NCBI RefSeq assembly: GCF_003815675.1
Contig: NZ_CP033918.1
Span: 3,100,001 to 3,164,000 of the forward strand
DNA length: 64,000 nucleotides
DNA from: Chryseobacterium sp. G0186
GTDB lineage: Bacteria > Bacteroidota > Bacteroidia > Flavobacteriales > Weeksellaceae
Direction of reading: 5' to 3'
In this document: piece after piece, positions 35,766-44,808 of the stretch
How positions within the stretch are numbered: the first letter of the stretch is position 1
Layout of the letters: each line of letters begins with the position of its first letter
The notes under the pieces: generated by a model
What the model was told of the DNA's origin: nothing
The model's input: the letters and a program-made list of their open reading frames with translations, nothing else
Databases searched by the model: none
Translations under genes and position numbers: made by a program

Positions 35766-37181
35766 TTATATTCTGTTTTTTATCATTTTTCCCAGTTTTT
35801 CTAGATCGCTTTCTACTCGGTCCGTCCATTCCAGGGCATAATTTAATCGCATACAGTTTTGATACTGATTATATTGTGAAAACATTCTTCCGGGGGCAAA
35901 GTTTACTTTTTGGCTGCATGCTTCATCGTAAAGGTCTTCTGTACAAATTCTTTTATCCAGTTCCAGCCAGAGCATAAAACCACCTTTTGGTTCGGAAATC
36001 TTAGTATTGTCAGGAAAATACAGGGTAACCGATTTCTGTATTTGAAGATAGTTGGCATATAGCTTTTTCCGGAACATTCTTAAATGATGATCATAGCGAC
36101 CATGTTCCAGAAAATCCGCAATCACATCTGAAAATAAGGATGGGCTGGAAACTGTTTGCACCAGCTTCTGGCGGATAATTTTTTCCTTGAATTTCCCGGG
36201 GGCTACCCAACCTACCCGATATCCGGGGGCTAATGTTTTAGACACAGAACCCACCCACATAACAATACCGGCTTCATCATAAAATTTGCATGGCTTTGGC
36301 CTTCCAGCTCCAAAATAGATATTTCCATATACATCATCTTCTACTAAGGGAACATTATATTCAGTAAGCATTCTTACCAGTTCTTTCTTGTTCTCATCAG
36401 GCATCTGAAAGCCCAACGGATTATTATAATTAACAACAAAACAGCAAGCAGAAAGCTTTGGAAGCACTTTTTTTAAGGCATCAAGATCCACCCCTGTAAT
36501 GGGATGGGTAGGAATCTCTACCGCTTTTAATCCCAGTAGCTGAATAGCCTGAAGTATTCCAAAATAGACAGGACTTTCAACGGCTACACAATCTCCCGGT
36601 TGGGTAACAGCCATCAGACAATTGTATACCCCATTCATCGCTCCCGAAGTAATTACAATGTCATCTTCTTTTATTTTCCCTTCCATTACAATTGACCATT
36701 TTGCAATCTCTCTACGAAGCTGCTCACTCCCCTGTACAGGTTCATAATTGGTCCCACTATCGCTTTTACGCTTTATAACATCAATCATGCATTTCTTCAT
36801 CTTGGCGACCGGAAGAAGACTTTTCCCAGGAATACCCAATGCAAACTGGGTAACATCTGTACCTGCGATCGTTCCGAATACTTTACCAATAAGATCTTCC
36901 GGGGAGTTTTCTACCCCATAAATCTTCATTTTAGCCACAGAAGGCAATGCCAGCTTACGTTGAGAAGTCTGGCTTACATAATAGCCATATTTTGGACGTG
37001 ACTCAACCAGGGAACGGCTTTCCAGTTCCATATAAGCCTGTTTTACAGTATTTAAACTTACATTATATAACTTTTGGGCACTCCTCAATGAGGGCAACCT
37101 GTCGCCAAACTGCAGCGTTTCGCTTTTGATCTGCTCGGTGACAGAGTTGGCTATTTTAAGATAAAGAACATCCTTGGGCAT
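35766..37181 (-). CDS. MocR-type regulator (GntR helix-turn-helix fused to aminotransferase domain)
   Basis: 471 residues. The N-terminal winged helix (residues 1-70, FGDRLPSLRSAQKLYNVSLNTVKQAYMELESRSLVES) is of the GntR family; from about residue 110 the protein is a class I aminotransferase-like domain with the PLP lysine in VGSVSKTLAPGYRVGWV (near residue 300) and NYNNPLGFQMP. Such proteins (PdxR, GabR, TauR) use PLP as a sensor and usually control vitamin B6 or amine metabolism. The target here is not evident. Co-directional with the GNAT gene rather than divergent from a pdx gene. Confidence 0.92.
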   Translation of the reverse strand: MPKDVLYLKIANSVTEQIKSETLQFGDRLPSLRSAQKLYNVSLNTVKQAYMELESRSLVESRPKYGYYVSQTSQRKLALPSVAKMKIYGVENSPEDLIGKVFGTIAGTDVTQFALGIPGKSLLPVAKMKKCMIDVIKRKSDSGTNYEPVQGSEQLRREIAKWSIVMEGKIKEDDIVITSGAMNGVYNCLMAVTQPGDCVAVESPVYFGILQAIQLLGLKAVEIPTHPITGVDLDALKKVLPKLSACCFVVNYNNPLGFQMPDENKKELVRMLTEYNVPLVEDDVYGNIYFGAGRPKPCKFYDEAGIVMWVGSVSKTLAPGYRVGWVAPGKFKEKIIRQKLVQTVSSPSLFSDVIADFLEHGRYDHHLRMFRKKLYANYLQIQKSVTLYFPDNTKISEPKGGFMLWLELDKRICTEDLYDEACSQKVNFAPGRMFSQYNQYQNCMRLNYALEWTDRVESDLEKLGKMIKNRI

Positions 37182-37223
37182 GAATCACAGTTTTAAGTAA
37201 ATGTACAATTTTATCGTTGTTTC

Positions 37224-37589
37224 CTACGGATTCAACCAGTTTATCATTTCATTGATACTGCTTTTTAACTGTTTGGGATTTCGAAAATTAGGGGTATTGT
37301 TCTTTTTAAAATAACATTCAGCTTTACGTATAAAATTGTTCTTTTCTGATTCTTTTATTCCCTTTTTATCATAGATTTTAAAGTCTATTTCTTCTTTTTC
37401 ATTGATGATAAGGCTCGCAAACGAAGTAATCTTATTTTCCTTTTTTACCAATAGAAAAGGAACCCCAAAATCCTGGTTTATTTCTTTAGTATTCAGGGTT
37501 TGTAGAAATATATTTTTTAGGTCAGACATGTCTGAAATATAGACTTCAGCATATTGAACTGGTTCCTGGTATTGAACATTCGTTTCCAT
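37224..37589 (-). CDS. Hypothetical protein, 121 residues
   Basis: No family is recognised. The protein is rich in Lys, Glu, Asn and Ile, without signal peptide or membrane segment. A TAATTTTG -7 element lies on the minus strand at 37610-37617, about 20 bases ahead of its ATG, which supports it as a real gene. It is followed by the MocR-type gene after 42 bases. Confidence 0.55.
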   Translation of the reverse strand: METNVQYQEPVQYAEVYISDMSDLKNIFLQTLNTKEINQDFGVPFLLVKKENKITSFASLIINEKEEIDFKIYDKKGIKESEKNNFIRKAECYFKKNNTPNFRNPKQLKSSINEMINWLNP

Positions 37590-37707
37590 AGTATTCTGCT
37601 TTACTCAAACAAAATTATGGAGTATTGAACTTTGGATACAGATACAGAAGAATAGAATATTATGGGTACAGATTAAATTAAAAACAACGCTTCAGAATGC
37701 AAATATT

Positions 37708-37738
37708 TTGAGCAATTCTCTTTCATTCTCTATCTTTG
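37708..37738 (+). promoter_or_regulatory. Promoter of the XRE gene at 37758
   Basis: TTG at 37708-37710, 20 bases, then TATCTTTG at 37731-37738: a full match to the Bacteroidota consensus. The start codon follows 19 bases later. Confidence 0.75.
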
Positions 37739-37757
37739 CAAAAAATTTTAGTCAAAA

Positions 37758-38360
37758 ATGAGTTTCTTTGGAACTAACATCAAGAGAATAAGACAGGTTA
37801 AAGGATTGAGTCAGAAAGCATTTGCTGATTTATTTGATCTGAACAGAGGAGTCATCAGCTCATATGAAGAGGGACGAGCAGAACCAAAGATTGAAACCAT
37901 ACTCAAGGTAGCCAGCCATTTCAACCTTGATCTTGATAAATTACTTTCTGAGACACTTCAATCTAATCAGTTAAATAAGGTTTCAGATACAGATCAGCTA
38001 CTACTATTTCCAGAATTTGCTCCACCTAAAGAAATAAAAACTTTATCAGGAGATCATTCTTCAAACAACAGTATTTTGCAAAAAATATTAGCATCTGTGG
38101 ATCTGATATTTGAATTTACTGAAGAAAAACAACTTCTTCCTCAATACCATTATGGGGATGTATTATTTCTGAATAAGGCAGATCTAAAAAAAGACCCTAT
38201 CCACAGCCTCTTGATCTATGTTGACGAGAATTTAGAGTATGCTTCAAACACAACAGACGGAGAACATTGTTATAAAATTGTAGGACATATTTCAACTTCT
38301 GAGAAGAATATCTTCACAGAGATCTTTGAAAGACTAGAAAGGCTGGAAAAAACCAGATAA
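37758..38360 (+). CDS. XRE-family transcriptional regulator
   Basis: 200 residues. Helix-turn-helix at about residues 8-62 (IKRIRQVKGLSQKAFADLFDLNRGVISSYEEGRAEP). The C-terminal half (LLPQYHYGDVLFLNKADL...IHSLLIYV...CYKIVGHI) has the pattern of a degenerate LexA/S24-like sensor domain, but no Ser-Lys catalytic pair can be named. It may be a phage-repressor-like or general regulator. It has its own promoter and lies at the left edge of the restriction island. Confidence 0.85.
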   Translation: MSFFGTNIKRIRQVKGLSQKAFADLFDLNRGVISSYEEGRAEPKIETILKVASHFNLDLDKLLSETLQSNQLNKVSDTDQLLLFPEFAPPKEIKTLSGDHSSNNSILQKILASVDLIFEFTEEKQLLPQYHYGDVLFLNKADLKKDPIHSLLIYVDENLEYASNTTDGEHCYKIVGHISTSEKNIFTEIFERLERLEKTR

Positions 38361-38396
38361 AATTATTTTAATTCATAATTCTGGTTTTTAAAAAAG

Positions 38397-38828
38397 TTAT
38401 AAATTCACTCCCTTGTCGAAGTCAGCTAAATATTGTTGGGGAATTGTACTCCTTATAAGTGCTGTACTCTGAACACTTCCCATTACAAACCCATGATTAG
38501 CTACAAGGTCCTCTACAAATTCATTACAATTAATCCTGTGAATAATTTTATCTCTTCCCTCTGTAAATTTTCTTACTAATGGCGCAGTAAAACTTGCAAT
38601 ATTAGAAAGACAATGAATGCGCCCCTCACTTCCCTAGGCTCCTTGATCCTCATTATTCTCCCATACAATAGCTATAGATCCATCTGACTTTGCTAGAAAG
38701 CCTAATGTTTCATAATATTCTTCCGGAGAGTCAAATCTCATCTTGTTTACTTTGCCAAAAAATTGTTGATACATGGTTATAAGTTTTTTTAGTTCATATA
38801 TAATTTCTTTTTCAGTTTTTTGATCCAT
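38397..38828 (-). pseudogene. Gene interrupted by an in-frame amber codon
   Basis: A 64-codon reading frame starts at 38828 (MDQKTEKEIIYELKKLI...) and meets TAG at 38634-38636. The same frame then stays open for 78 more codons (GSEGRIHCLSNIASF...YLADFDKGVNL) to a TAA at 38397-38399. The second part has normal codon use and composition but no good start codon near its beginning. It is most simply one gene of about 143 codons broken by a single nonsense mutation. No family is recognised. A sequencing error or stop-codon readthrough are alternatives. Confidence 0.6.
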
Positions 38829-38895
38829 AAATCTTGTATTCCTTGCTTCCTGGCATCAAAATCAAAGGAAGCCAAAAAAATCAGTCAATAATTTA

Positions 38896-39456
38896 TCATG
38901 TTAATAAATCTGAAAAGGGTTTTAGTAATGAAGTAGGAACAGGAGAAGCAGGAAACGGGTATTTGCCTCCATATGGACGATTATAAGTGGGAAGGTATTG
39001 ATCGGTTATTATTTTAGTCTCCAAATATCCCAAAGGATACCAAAAATCAGAAGAGTCCCTAATGCATAAACCGAAAATAACCAAGTCATATTTTGTGAGT
39101 AAATCAAACTGTCCCTTATTAATGAGACGCCTGCCATAGGGCCTATTATCATCAATTTCTCTTGATAGAATCTTACGGGCAAAATCTACTGGAACAGTTT
39201 CCGTTTTTATATCTGCCCGTTTACCGTTCACAATAATATCATAGCTGTCTATGGTCAGGTAATCTTCCCTTATATTCTTTTTCCAGTCTTGCCCTAAGGC
39301 TGTGGAGCATGCAAATTCGCCCCAAAATCCCAATTCATCTCTCTGTTCAGAACTCAGATGTCCTACCTCAAAATGGTGCCTTATATGGGCATTCCTTTTT
39401 TGAGCTTCAATTTTAGCCTGAGCCTTCATTTCATCTGAGATCTGTATTTTGATCAT
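38896..39456 (-). CDS. Probable PD-(D/E)XK restriction endonuclease
   Basis: 186 residues, no close family named from memory. An acidic residue in LGFWGEFACS (Glu47) is followed by SYDIIVNGKRADIKTE, giving Asp73, Asp82 and Lys84 as a plausible D-x(8)-DxK nuclease core. The gene is directly downstream of the methyltransferase and overlaps it by four bases (ATGA type), the usual layout of a type II restriction gene translated with its methylase. The call as a nuclease is inference from motif and context. Confidence 0.65.
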   Translation of the reverse strand: MIKIQISDEMKAQAKIEAQKRNAHIRHHFEVGHLSSEQRDELGFWGEFACSTALGQDWKKNIREDYLTIDSYDIIVNGKRADIKTETVPVDFARKILSREIDDNRPYGRRLINKGQFDLLTKYDLVIFGLCIRDSSDFWYPLGYLETKIITDQYLPTYNRPYGGKYPFPASPVPTSLLKPFSDLLT

Positions 39457-41960
39457 TCCATGGTTTTTAAAAGACCAAAGAAAAATACGGAATTGTTGTC
39501 AATATTCAATGAACGGGTCCCATAATTTCGGGCCACTCTGTAAAATTTTTCAAATTCCTTTGAGCCATAATATTCCAGATCAGTCTCCGTTGGCATTCGG
39601 CTTCCGTTTTTCAAGGTTAGCAGCGCCACAGAACCGTCTGCAATCGTATTTTTAGGCAGAAAACTAGCTCTTGGGTAATAGGTTAGGTTGGGAACCATAA
39701 CCACTCCCTCCTTATTTAGGTATTTGGATACCGCCAGCTTCTCTGTTTCGTCAATATAGCTATCATAGTTATCAATCTCAATGATTTGATTGGTCCCAAC
39801 GTTTCTAGACTTTAAAACCCTGTATTTACCGGAATCTTTTGTCAATTGCTTGGTGATTTGTCTGTCCCTGAAGCTCTGAAAGATATCAAACTTCATCTTA
39901 TCAAAGGTCTGATCAAACTCGTCATTTCTATACAACAGCCAATAAGGGAACTGAGCAGAAAATAAATAGTCCTTTTTACTCTCTTTTACAGTCTCCGTGA
40001 TATAGCTTTCAATTAAAATAGTATCAAATGCTTTTTTTGCAGATGTTTCAAGCAAGAAACTGATGGTCTCTATTTTGACTCCCTTAAAGCCTTTTTCACC
40101 ATAATCACAGATCTTCAAGAGATTTTGTTCCTTTAAAATCTCGCGGGTACCATTAAATTCCGGAGCATTAATAAGGCTTTTAGGCACTATTAACGATACA
40201 TATTTTCCAATTGAAATTGCTTTTTCAATAAAGAATGAAAATAGGTTATTGGTTTCCTTGTTTTGTGCCTGTCCTTTATAGGCCGCCAGTAATTCCTGAT
40301 TATTGGTAAGCTTTTTATAGGGTGGATTTCCTACGACAAGATCATATTTCACATCAAACTGATGGGTCAGAAAATCTGCATTGATGCAATTAAACTTAAA
40401 CTTCTTTGATAGCTTTAAGTGGTTCAGTATTTCCCGTAAAACAACAAATGAATTCCCATCAATATCTACAAGATCAAAAATAACCTCGTCTTTGTCTTCA
40501 TATTTTTCAACAAGCAGCGGAATGAAGTTCCCAATTCCTACAGAGGGTTCCAGTATTCTTATTTTTTTCTTCCCTTTAAAGTCCGGAAGATCCTTTACTA
40601 CAGTAAAAGCAATATCTTTTCTTGTGAAAAACGCAGCATTTTCCTGACGGCTTGAGTTGGCATATTCAGCAATCTGATAGATATTTTCAAGACCAAATTT
40701 TTTGAAATCTGACCGTATCAAAGAAATAAGATTCTCTGTTATATGCAGTTCTTCCTTTTTAATCAGCACATTGAGCTCTGATGCGGAAAGAAATTTTTGG
40801 CTGACAACTTCTTTAATTCTTTTGGCAATATTAGCAAAAACCCCTGTAGGAACAGCCTCCCCAATACAATGTCTGATATTGAGTTCTTCTTTTTTCAAAA
40901 ACTTTTTCTGCTCCTCAGGCTCTAATGCATTCAATTTTTCAGCAGCTACATTTGTCCATGCAAAGTTCTCCGGAATACTCATCATCAACATCAATTCTCT
41001 GATACTGAAAACCCTGTTCTCAGAAGGATGAACTGTGTTCTGACTGGCTAAAATATCATTTCTGGTATGAACACATGGTCCCTCCCTATCCCAGTACCAA
41101 CGGGCATATTTATCTCCATTCTTGCTTTTATTGAAAACAATTTCGCCGTCCTTTATCTGATGAGGAATTCTTTCCTTTTCTTCGTTTTGAAAGGCAGACT
41201 GTCCTTCTTTTAATTTTTCAATCCAGGGAAGCATTTTTACATCATATTCTCTGAATGAATGGAAAATATCATTTTTAGAAATTGTTCCCATTTCATTAAG
41301 CTTTTCCAGATCGGTAAAGAGCTCTCTTAATGTTTTAGGCTTCTGCTTTTGTGGAAAAATATCAAAAGGACTTACATTTTGTAAATCTTTCCTTACTCCG
41401 ATCACCAAGGTTCTGGTTCTGCTTGAATGAGCACCATAATCCTTGAAGTTGATCACTTTAGATAAGATATTATAATGTCCGCCAAGGTTTTGTACAATAG
41501 CATCCCCTATGGTTTTCTCTAATCCGTCAGTATCTGTACAGGTTGTTGTTAAAAATGCTCTTACATTTTCAAATACAAAAAACCTGGGATTAACCTTTTT
41601 TGTAATTTTTATGGATTCTACGACCAATGAATTTCGGCCTAATTCATCATTCTTTTTATGATTGGCAACCGACATCCCCTGGCATGGTGGTGTTGCGATA
41701 ATAATATCGGGCTCAGAAACATGGTGTTTCTTCTTCCACATTTCTATTTCTGTAAATAACTGATTCTGGACCTCCAGACTGGTAATATCACCATCAAGAT
41801 ATCCTGTTTCATATCTGCATTTCTGGTTATGCTCCTGAATCTTTAAACGTTTTGAAAGCAGCTCGTTGGTTGCAATACACTCAAATCCATTTTCTTTAAA
41901 CCCAAAACAACCTACTCCTGCACTGCTGAATAAACTAATATAAGTTAGTGGCTTTTTCAT
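39453..41960 (-). CDS. Fused DNA methyltransferase: m5C domain plus N6-adenine domain
   Basis: 835 residues with two complete methyltransferase modules. Residues 1 to about 390 are a cytosine-C5 enzyme: motif I ISLFSSAGVGCFGF, motif IV TPPCQGMS with catalytic Cys93, motif VI ENVRAF, motif VIII RTRTLVIGV and the late motif GEAVPTGVFANIAKRI. Residues from about 430 form a class I N6-adenine enzyme: AAFFTRKDIA, AdoMet motif RILEPSVGIGNF and catalytic NPPY at 545-548, with a likely target-recognition tail. One protein could thus methylate C on one strand and A on the other strand of an asymmetric site. It lies three bases after the controller gene. Confidence 0.9.
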   Translation of the reverse strand: MKKPLTYISLFSSAGVGCFGFKENGFECIATNELLSKRLKIQEHNQKCRYETGYLDGDITSLEVQNQLFTEIEMWKKKHHVSEPDIIIATPPCQGMSVANHKKNDELGRNSLVVESIKITKKVNPRFFVFENVRAFLTTTCTDTDGLEKTIGDAIVQNLGGHYNILSKVINFKDYGAHSSRTRTLVIGVRKDLQNVSPFDIFPQKQKPKTLRELFTDLEKLNEMGTISKNDIFHSFREYDVKMLPWIEKLKEGQSAFQNEEKERIPHQIKDGEIVFNKSKNGDKYARWYWDREGPCVHTRNDILASQNTVHPSENRVFSIRELMLMMSIPENFAWTNVAAEKLNALEPEEQKKFLKKEELNIRHCIGEAVPTGVFANIAKRIKEVVSQKFLSASELNVLIKKEELHITENLISLIRSDFKKFGLENIYQIAEYANSSRQENAAFFTRKDIAFTVVKDLPDFKGKKKIRILEPSVGIGNFIPLLVEKYEDKDEVIFDLVDIDGNSFVVLREILNHLKLSKKFKFNCINADFLTHQFDVKYDLVVGNPPYKKLTNNQELLAAYKGQAQNKETNNLFSFFIEKAISIGKYVSLIVPKSLINAPEFNGTREILKEQNLLKICDYGEKGFKGVKIETISFLLETSAKKAFDTILIESYITETVKESKKDYLFSAQFPYWLLYRNDEFDQTFDKMKFDIFQSFRDRQITKQLTKDSGKYRVLKSRNVGTNQIIEIDNYDSYIDETEKLAVSKYLNKEGVVMVPNLTYYPRASFLPKNTIADGSVALLTLKNGSRMPTETDLEYYGSKEFEKFYRVARNYGTRSLNIDNNSVFFFGLLKTME

Positions 41961-41963
41961 TGG

Positions 41964-42290
41964 TTAGAATTCTATTTCGGTTTGTTTTACGTTCATATTC
42001 CTCATGTAATTAATCTTTTCCTTAGCTACATTCAAAGCTTCAGGTAAGCAATTGTATTTAAACATTTTTTTTGCAAATTGATCGCCAAAATACTCCACCT
42101 TTAATTTTTCAATGTCAAGATTAAAGACATCAGCCAGCTTTTCCAACCGTCTCTCGTCAAAATCTCTTTTCCCATTTTCTATTTTACTGAGGTTTGCAGA
42201 ATCAAGCTCAAGTCTTGCTGCAAGCTGTGTTAAGGTCAAATGATTATTCGTCCTTAACTCTCTGATATATTCGCCGAACATTGCTTTCAT
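41964..42290 (-). CDS. XRE-family controller (C) protein
   Basis: 108 residues with a helix-turn-helix at about 7-62 (IRELRTNNHLTLTQLAARLELDSANLSKIENGKRDFDERRLEKLADVF). The small size and position as first gene before methylase and nuclease are those of restriction-modification controller proteins. A half-site array and a -7 element lie just upstream of its start, consistent with autoregulation. The remainder of the protein (about 65-108) has no recognisable fold. Confidence 0.82.
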   Translation of the reverse strand: MKAMFGEYIRELRTNNHLTLTQLAARLELDSANLSKIENGKRDFDERRLEKLADVFNLDIEKLKVEYFGDQFAKKMFKYNCLPEALNVAKEKINYMRNMNVKQTEIEF

Positions 42291-42292
42291 AG

Positions 42293-42330
42293 ACTTGTCA
42301 GTTTTAACTTGTCAATTATTGACAAATGTA
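42293..42330 (-). promoter_or_regulatory. Controller-protein operator and promoter
   Basis: A perfect 17-base palindrome TTGTCAAT-T-ATTGACAA at 42309-42325 plus an upstream half-site; the octamer ACTTGTCA is repeated at 42293-42300 and 42307-42314. On the minus strand TACATTTG (42323-42330), a perfect TAnnTTTG, overlaps the palindrome. The array thus covers the promoter of the controller-methylase-nuclease operon. Confidence 0.75.
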
Positions 42331-42415
42331 ATGATTTTACACTGAAAAGATCTATTTTTTATGTTCTATTTTGTATCAAAAAAAAATAAAGATTTTGATT
42401 AAAAACCAGGATTTT

Positions 42416-42850
42416 TTAAAGTGAAGTATTTAATGAATTGATAATCTCGATGTACAATTCTTCTAGCGTTTGTTCCCTGCAATTATTTCCTAGCGAGCAT
42501 TCCCAAACCACGATGGTTTTTATTTTTTGAGATAAAAGTATGATTTCATTCTTGTAATCTCTTTCCTTGGTTTGCTTTATCTTTTTAGCCCACCAGGCTC
42601 TGTTGGTTTTAGGAAGAATAAAGAGACTGCAATTTTCATGACCATGCCAAAAGCAACCTCTTACTTCTACTACAACACCATATTTGCTCAGATAAATATT
42701 AGGCTTTCCGGCGAGTTTTTTCGGATGTAGTCTATACCTCAATCCTTTTGCATGCAGAAATTTTCGAACCAGCAGTTCCGGCCTTGTATTTCTTCCCTTA
42801 ATCATACTCATGATATAGCTTCTTGAATTATGTTTATTGGGATTTGTCAT
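42416..42850 (-). CDS. Vsr-family very-short-patch endonuclease homologue with altered active site
   Basis: 144 residues, alignable by eye without gaps to E. coli Vsr from the start to the region after residue 100: SYIMSMIKGRNTRPELL, GLRYRLHPKKLAGKP, GCFWHGHENC and VVWECSLG. Glu25 and His69 are kept, but residue 51 is Asn (GKPN) where Vsr has the metal-binding Asp51, and residue 64 is Arg (VRGCFWH) where Vsr has His64. Vsr enzymes nick T:G mismatches made by deamination of 5-methylcytosine and travel with cytosine methylases, as here. This copy may be inactive or act only in binding. Confidence 0.85.
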   Translation of the reverse strand: MTNPNKHNSRSYIMSMIKGRNTRPELLVRKFLHAKGLRYRLHPKKLAGKPNIYLSKYGVVVEVRGCFWHGHENCSLFILPKTNRAWWAKKIKQTKERDYKNEIILLSQKIKTIVVWECSLGNNCREQTLEELYIEIINSLNTSL

Positions 42851-42948
42851 GATTTGAAATTATTATAGCGTATACAACAAGAAAGCGGCCATAGCATACC
42901 GTTCGTCAAAATATTAAAAAAAGACTTACTTTTATAAAAAAGACAAAC

Positions 42949-44808
42949 TTGGACCAGAAACTATCAGATTTCATTACACAACATACAGTTATTTCTACTG
43001 AGGGCATGAAAGGCGATGAGCGAGAAGCACTTAAACTATTTTATGTTTCCAATCATGGAATTGGATATCCAACAATACTCAAGAAGCTTGAGGCAAGAGA
43101 TGACTCACGCACACTGGCAACAGCAAGACTTTTGGGCATTGTAGACAACAATCTTACCCCTACCGAAATTGGAAAAATATTTCTTTCAAAATGTTCTGAT
43201 AAAAAAAGAATTTGGTATAATCAATATAAAAAATGGCATTTTCCTAATTCTGTGAACTATAAAGGCGATGCTAATCTATTCAGCATATATCCTTATTGGA
43301 TTATTCTTGAGTTTTTAGTGCTTGCCAGAAAAAAAGGAATCCATTCCATATCTGCTAAGGAATTCATTGTTCTTATAGCAACAATACGAAAACGTGAAAA
43401 TATTCAGCAGCATTTGGATATTGTAGCCTTTTTGAGAGAGAATGAGGATCAGCGGGAAGAATTTTACAGTGCATTACCCGATCGTGAAAATCTATTTCAG
43501 CGTTTCTCAAAAAGCACATTTCACGAATTACTTTCAGACTGTTTAGAATTTATCAGCTATGATACTACTAGCGGACTAATTACCCTAAGCAATACTGACA
43601 CCGAATTTCTTATTAATCAGGTAAATTATTTCTATCAAAAGTATGATACTTTTACAGATTTTGGATACCATTCTTCATATTTTTCATTTTTAAGTTCAAA
43701 CATAATTGACAATACATTAAATATTTTTCCTATGCCCAATACTTTTTCAAGCACATCATATACAACAGTTGCAGCACTTATTAAAAATGATTATCCATTC
43801 AGAAACATCTTGCTTAAAGGTGTTCCGGGTACAGGAAAAAGCAGATGTCTGGAGGAAATTATCAATACCAGTCTTTTTGGCTTAAAGGATGGAGTACAAG
43901 AAGATGAATGTCTTTCAACAAGTGTACTAAAAAATAAAAATGTAATAAGGGTAAATATACATTCAGGGTTATCTAATTCTGAGCTTATGCAGGGAATTGG
44001 TGTGATGACAACGGATACAAACGAAATAAAATATTATGAGAAAAGGGGGATTATATTAAAGCATATTGCCAAGGCTATTATCAATCCTAGTCTTCCTTAT
44101 GTTGTTATCTTGGAAGAAGTTCAGGAAAATAATCTTAACAAGCTAATTGGAGATTTAATTTTTTTAATAGAAAATGACAGAAGAATAGAGTTTTCCGACG
44201 ATTTTACAGAACAATTGGATAGTGAAATTGATTTCTCATTGGTCTCTCAAAAAGTATTAGAAAAAGCGGATCACAACAAGGTCTTACTACCAAGTTTAAT
44301 TGAAGATAGCCAGGAGATATTCTTATGCATCCCCAGAAATTTATATTTTTTCTGTACCTCCAACTACAGGGATGATAAAAAAATTATGGAAGACAATATG
44401 CTTCGTAGGTTTGAGATCATTGACTTATATCCTGATAAAACAGCGATTGTCAATAAAAATGTTGGAAACTTCTTTGAAAAACTCAATGAAGCCATTTTAA
44501 AAGAGTTTACTGAAAAATTTGAAATTCATCCTGACAGATTTCAAGTTGGTCATGCCATCTGGATTAATGTAAATGATGGCAAAAGCTTTTGCCAGGCCTT
44601 AAACAAGGTTGCCATAGACTTCAAGGATCTAAAGGAAATTGAATGGGAAACCTTTAAAGATATTTTAAAAAATGCAGGTTTAAACTTAGCCGGTGTTGAT
44701 TCCTACAAAATGCTATTAGGAGATTTACAAAGTGCCTTCTTTTTAGGCAAGTCTATGGCTATTCAAGAACTTGATGCATTTATAAATGAAATTTTTACTG
44801 AGCAATGA
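42949..44808 (+). CDS. McrB-like AAA+ NTPase (LlaJI R1-type restriction subunit)
   Basis: 619 residues from a TTG start; the next in-frame ATG is at 43006 and could also be used. The C-terminal half is a McrB-type AAA+ module: Walker A GVPGTGKS at 291-298, Walker B VVILEEVQE near 385, sensor CTSNYRDDKK and MLRRFE near 475. The first 250 residues have no recognised domain and probably determine target recognition. With the next gene it forms a McrBC-like pair. In LlaJI, McrB- and McrC-like subunits form an NTP-dependent restriction enzyme paired with methylases, the closest model known to me. Confidence 0.85.
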   Translation: MDQKLSDFITQHTVISTEGMKGDEREALKLFYVSNHGIGYPTILKKLEARDDSRTLATARLLGIVDNNLTPTEIGKIFLSKCSDKKRIWYNQYKKWHFPNSVNYKGDANLFSIYPYWIILEFLVLARKKGIHSISAKEFIVLIATIRKRENIQQHLDIVAFLRENEDQREEFYSALPDRENLFQRFSKSTFHELLSDCLEFISYDTTSGLITLSNTDTEFLINQVNYFYQKYDTFTDFGYHSSYFSFLSSNIIDNTLNIFPMPNTFSSTSYTTVAALIKNDYPFRNILLKGVPGTGKSRCLEEIINTSLFGLKDGVQEDECLSTSVLKNKNVIRVNIHSGLSNSELMQGIGVMTTDTNEIKYYEKRGIILKHIAKAIINPSLPYVVILEEVQENNLNKLIGDLIFLIENDRRIEFSDDFTEQLDSEIDFSLVSQKVLEKADHNKVLLPSLIEDSQEIFLCIPRNLYFFCTSNYRDDKKIMEDNMLRRFEIIDLYPDKTAIVNKNVGNFFEKLNEAILKEFTEKFEIHPDRFQVGHAIWINVNDGKSFCQALNKVAIDFKDLKEIEWETFKDILKNAGLNLAGVDSYKMLLGDLQSAFFLGKSMAIQELDAFINEIFTEQ

